9,162 nt of DNA, taken from positions 1 to 9,162 of the forward strand of contig JAFAUA010000031.1 of the NCBI GenBank assembly GCA_019243595.1, in the 5' to 3' direction. Within the stretch, counting starts at the first letter, position 1. Every line of letters begins with the position of its first letter. The position numbers were made by a program, and so were the translations under genes. A model generated the notes under the pieces. That model saw only the letters and a program-made list of their open reading frames with translations, did no database searches and was not told where the DNA came from. Below, piece by piece: positions 7,046-9,162 of this stretch. The DNA comes from Acidimicrobiia bacterium. GTDB lineage: Bacteria; Actinomycetota; Acidimicrobiia; Acidimicrobiales; AC-14.

Positions 7046-8671
7046 TCAGCTTGGCACGACACCGACCGGCGGTGGTTGAGGCCGCTTCCTAGAGCTCAGC
7101 TCATCGGCGTCCATCTGAGTCCTGCGCATAGTGCGCGGGACCATCGTGACCGCCACTACGAAGGCCAGGGCGACGACGACGATGCTCACCTCGAAGCCGC
7201 GGGTGATGGCGGAAACGAAGGCGTGGTTGGCGCGGTGCGTAATCGTCGTCGCGACGTTGAGCGGCAACGAGTGCGCCGTCTGCTTGGCGACCCCGATGCT
7301 GCTGCTCACGCGGTTGATCACATCGGCGGAGAGGCTGCCGCCGAGGGAACGGTGGACGTTGTTACGGTAGGCGTTGCTCACAAAGCTGCCGATCACGGCG
7401 ACGCCGAGCGCGCCTCCGAGCTGGCGGCTCACGTCATTGACCGCTGACCCGACACCAGCGTCACGTTCGGGCACGGCCGCCATGACCGTATCTGTCAGTG
7501 CGGGGAGGGCCAGACCCGCGCCGAAGCCAAAGACGACGAGCGCAGTGACGATCTGCAGGGTGCTGGTCGACTCGGTGGTCTGGGTGAGGATGGCGAGGCC
7601 GATCAACATTCCCGTCGTCATCGCCACGGCGAGCAGGCGCGGTCCGACTGTGTGGATCAGTTTGCCGGCGACACCGGCGCTGATCGTCACTGCGATCGAC
7701 GTCGGCACGATCAAGAGCCCCGCGGCGAGTGCGCTTCTCCCCTGGACGAGCTGGAACAGCTGGGTCAAGAAGAAAAACGTGACGAACATGGCGAACAGCA
7801 CCATGCCGATCAGTAGGACGGCACCGCTGAAGTCGCGTTGGCGGAAGAACTTCAGCGGCAGCATCGGCGCGCTGGACCGAGCCTCGACGATCCCGAAGGC
7901 GATGAGCAACGCGCCCGCGGCACCGAACGATACGAGGCCCAGGTGGTTGGCCCATCCCGACTCGCCGGCGCGGATGATGCCGTACACCAAGGCGGTCAGA
8001 CCGGCGGTGCCGAGGATGGCGCCCGGCAGATCGAGGCCCACGCCGCGTTCGTCGCGCGACTCAGGCACGATCACCATGCCCGCCAATGCGACGATCACGA
8101 GGGGGACGAAGAGCAGGAAGACGGCGCTCCAGCTCGCGGCGTCCACGAGGTAGCCACCGAGAACGGGACCGAGCCCGATGCCAAGGCCGCCGATCGCCGT
8201 CCACACCGCGATCGCCCTGGCGCGCTCTCCACGCGGGAACACGTTGGTGATGATCGAAAGCGTCGTCGGCAGGATCAGGGCGGCCCCCAGTCCCTGAAAC
8301 GCTCGCATGGCGACCAGCTCGGTGATCGTGGTTGCCCTCGACGCGCCAATCGCCGCCGCGCCGAAGGCGACAAGCCCGAAGCTCATGGTCCGCTTGCGGC
8401 CGTAGCGGTCGCCGACGGATCCGGCGAGGAGCAACAGCCCCGCGAGCACGAGAACGTACGCGTCGACCACCCACTGCAGGCCCGACGTGGATGCGTGGAG
8501 CGAGACTGAGATGCGGGGGAGTGCAGTGTTGACGACGGTGTCATCGAGGAATGCGAGCAGGGTGCCGACGGACATGACGCCGAGCACCATCCAGCGTCTT
8601 CGTGCAGCCATGTCAGGACGCGCTGTCTCGGGTCGAGTGGGCGAGAGGAGATCGGGTGCCGGTCGTGCCAT
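7046..8671 (-). CDS. DHA2 family (EmrB/QacA-type) MFS drug efflux transporter
   Basis: ATG 8671 is preceded by a strong ribosome binding site (GGAGGTA), giving 541 residues; the longer open frame upstream lacks one. The N-terminus is cytoplasmic and basic (MAARRRW), followed by about 14 membrane helices. Hallmarks of the DHA2 branch are LDDTVVNTALP in helix 1 (42-52), WVVDAYVL in helix 2, motif A GSVGDRYGRKR (84-94) and motif C GLGPVLGGYL in helix 5. Members export drugs, dyes or other hydrophobic cations using the proton gradient; LfrA and QacA are well-known relatives. The C-terminus is a charged cytoplasmic tail (RRTQMDADELSSRKR). A TetR gene diverges upstream and a deacetylase lipoprotein follows 5 bp downstream. 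The frame is intact. The substrate cannot be read from sequence. Confidence 0.92.
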   Translation of the reverse strand: MARPAPDLLSPTRPETARPDMAARRRWMVLGVMSVGTLLAFLDDTVVNTALPRISVSLHASTSGLQWVVDAYVLVLAGLLLLAGSVGDRYGRKRTMSFGLVAFGAAAIGASRATTITELVAMRAFQGLGAALILPTTLSIITNVFPRGERARAIAVWTAIGGLGIGLGPVLGGYLVDAASWSAVFLLFVPLVIVALAGMVIVPESRDERGVGLDLPGAILGTAGLTALVYGIIRAGESGWANHLGLVSFGAAGALLIAFGIVEARSSAPMLPLKFFRQRDFSGAVLLIGMVLFAMFVTFFFLTQLFQLVQGRSALAAGLLIVPTSIAVTISAGVAGKLIHTVGPRLLAVAMTTGMLIGLAILTQTTESTSTLQIVTALVVFGFGAGLALPALTDTVMAAVPERDAGVGSAVNDVSRQLGGALGVAVIGSFVSNAYRNNVHRSLGGSLSADVINRVSSSIGVAKQTAHSLPLNVATTITHRANHAFVSAITRGFEVSIVVVALAFVVAVTMVPRTMRRTQMDADELSSRKRPQPPPVGVVPS

Positions 8672-8674
8672 CTG

Positions 8675-8681
8675 TACCTCC
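8675..8681 (-). promoter_or_regulatory. Ribosome binding site of the MFS exporter
   Basis: Read on the minus strand this is GGAGGTA, with the GGAGGT core 4 bases before ATG 8671. It is the strongest Shine-Dalgarno sequence in the window with a well-placed start and settles the start choice. Confidence 0.8.
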
Positions 8682-8702
8682 AGACGTTTGGATGTCCGTC
8701 TG
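8681..8702. promoter_or_regulatory. Inverted repeat, candidate TetR operator proximal to the exporter
   Basis: CAGACG and CGTCTG form perfect 6-bp arms around a 10-base spacer, just upstream of the exporter's ribosome binding site. On the minus strand a TTGTCA hexamer (8714-8709) lies just upstream and could be the exporter's -35 box, though I see no convincing -10 box. A repressor bound here would block exporter transcription. Confidence 0.55.
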
Positions 8703-8707
8703 AACAG

Positions 8708-8736
8708 GTGACAACCGCTAGACTTTCGTCTAGATT
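8708..8736 (+). promoter_or_regulatory. Candidate sigma-70-like promoter of the TetR gene
   Basis: GTGACA (8708-8713, five of six to TTGACA) is followed after exactly 17 bases by TAGATT (8731-8736, four of six to TATAAT). Transcription would start near 8743, leaving a leader of about 45 bases before GTG 8788. Confidence 0.5.
8718..8733. promoter_or_regulatory. Palindrome CTAGAC-N4-GTCTAG, candidate TetR operator
   Basis: Perfect 6-bp arms around TTTC lie in the spacer and -10 box of the candidate regulator promoter. The AGAC...GTCT core is shared with the inverted repeat 15 bases away, which fits one repressor controlling both directions. Confidence 0.6.
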
Positions 8737-8787
8737 CCAATTCAGAGAAGATTATTGCCGCAGAGAAGGTCAGCTACGTTCGACGTC

Positions 8788-9162
8788 GTGAAGGAGCCGC
8801 CCGCCGATCTGGCCGAACGCCTGTGGCAAGTGAGTGACGAGATCCTCGCGGTTGGCAATGACGTCAAGATCGATGAGCTCGCCGAGCTCACCGGTGTCCC
8901 GCGAGCGACGATCTACTACTACTTCTCTGGCAAGGACGACGTGATGTCCTTCTTGCTCGGCCAAAAGGTTGAAAGGGCGAGCACCGTCGTTGCCGAGGCT
9001 GCCGCTGGCGCCGGTACGCCGGCCGAGCGCTTGGAGCGCGTCGTCCGGGCGATGCTCCAGCAGATGGCCGAACACCCGTCGCTGTGCACGCGCCTCATGT
9101 GCTGGATGGCGACCGCGGGCGCCGAGCAGATCGTCATCGAGGCGCAGGGTTCGTTCCTGGCT
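8788..9162 (+). CDS. TetR family transcriptional regulator (3' end missing)
   Basis: The frame is open to the last base, showing 125 residues. Helix 1 is DLAERLWQVSDEILAV, followed by the helix-turn-helix at about residues 28-47 (KIDELAELTGVPRATIYYYF) and SGKDDVMSFLL, the classic TetR DNA-binding domain. The rest is the beginning of the ligand-binding domain (AERLERVVRAMLQQMAEHP). GTG 8788 gives the usual short lead-in. An in-frame TTG at 8755, preceded by GAGAAG, is an alternative that would add 11 residues. It diverges from the MFS exporter with two AGAC...GTCT inverted repeats between them, so the protein likely represses both genes and is released by an exporter substrate. The identity of the inducer is unknown. 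Confidence 0.9.
   Translation, partial: MKEPPADLAERLWQVSDEILAVGNDVKIDELAELTGVPRATIYYYFSGKDDVMSFLLGQKVERASTVVAEAAAGAGTPAERLERVVRAMLQQMAEHPSLCTRLMCWMATAGAEQIVIEAQGSFLA

Noticed and set aside
6584..7447. Plus-strand open frame of 287 codons across the deacetylase and exporter genes
   Set aside because: It crosses the boundary of two minus-strand genes and its composition is low in hydrophobic blocks and motif-free.

Overview
The window comes from a high-GC Gram-positive bacterium, most likely an actinobacterium. The base composition is GC-rich, third codon positions are strongly GC-biased, GTG and TTG starts are common, and several families (DUF6351, DUF6328, a 14-helix DHA2 drug exporter, a GG-P type truncated hemoglobin) look actinobacterial. 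No RNA gene, CRISPR array or insertion sequence was seen. Most genes act at the cell envelope.

Layout. Bases 1-693 (+) hold the 3' part of a YihY/BrkB-family membrane protein. Close downstream is a secreted DUF6351 protein (about 750-3239, +) with features of an alpha/beta hydrolase and a C-terminal LAVTG-helix-Arg end typical of class E sortase substrates. A 57-residue two-helix membrane protein (3249-3422, +) follows. On the minus strand, 3435-4371 carries a truncated hemoglobin followed by a four-helix DUF6328 membrane protein, probably one operon. A 146-bp divergent spacer separates the globin from a secreted phosphoesterase (phospholipase C/acid phosphatase superfamily, 4518-6163, +). 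Its C-terminal membrane anchor lies in a different reading frame from the catalytic domain.

Converging on it from the minus strand is a Tat-type lipoprotein polysaccharide deacetylase (6191-7040). Its conserved motifs are spread over two reading frames, and the switch falls on a perfect 13-bp inverted repeat. It starts 5 bp after the stop of a DHA2 (EmrB/QacA-like) efflux transporter (7046-8671, -). A TetR-family regulator runs divergently off the right edge (8788-9162, +). The transporter-regulator spacer holds two perfect inverted repeats sharing the AGAC...GTCT core, one overlapping a good sigma-70-like promoter for the regulator. This is the usual design of a drug-responsive, autoregulated efflux pair.

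I do not see a clearly new multi-gene system. The most notable signals are the sortase-type anchor on the DUF6351 protein, the run of reading-frame breaks confined to about 6.05-6.95 kb (real decay or assembly error), the quasi-palindrome at one break, and the paired operators. Functions are inferred from sequence reading only; no database search was run.
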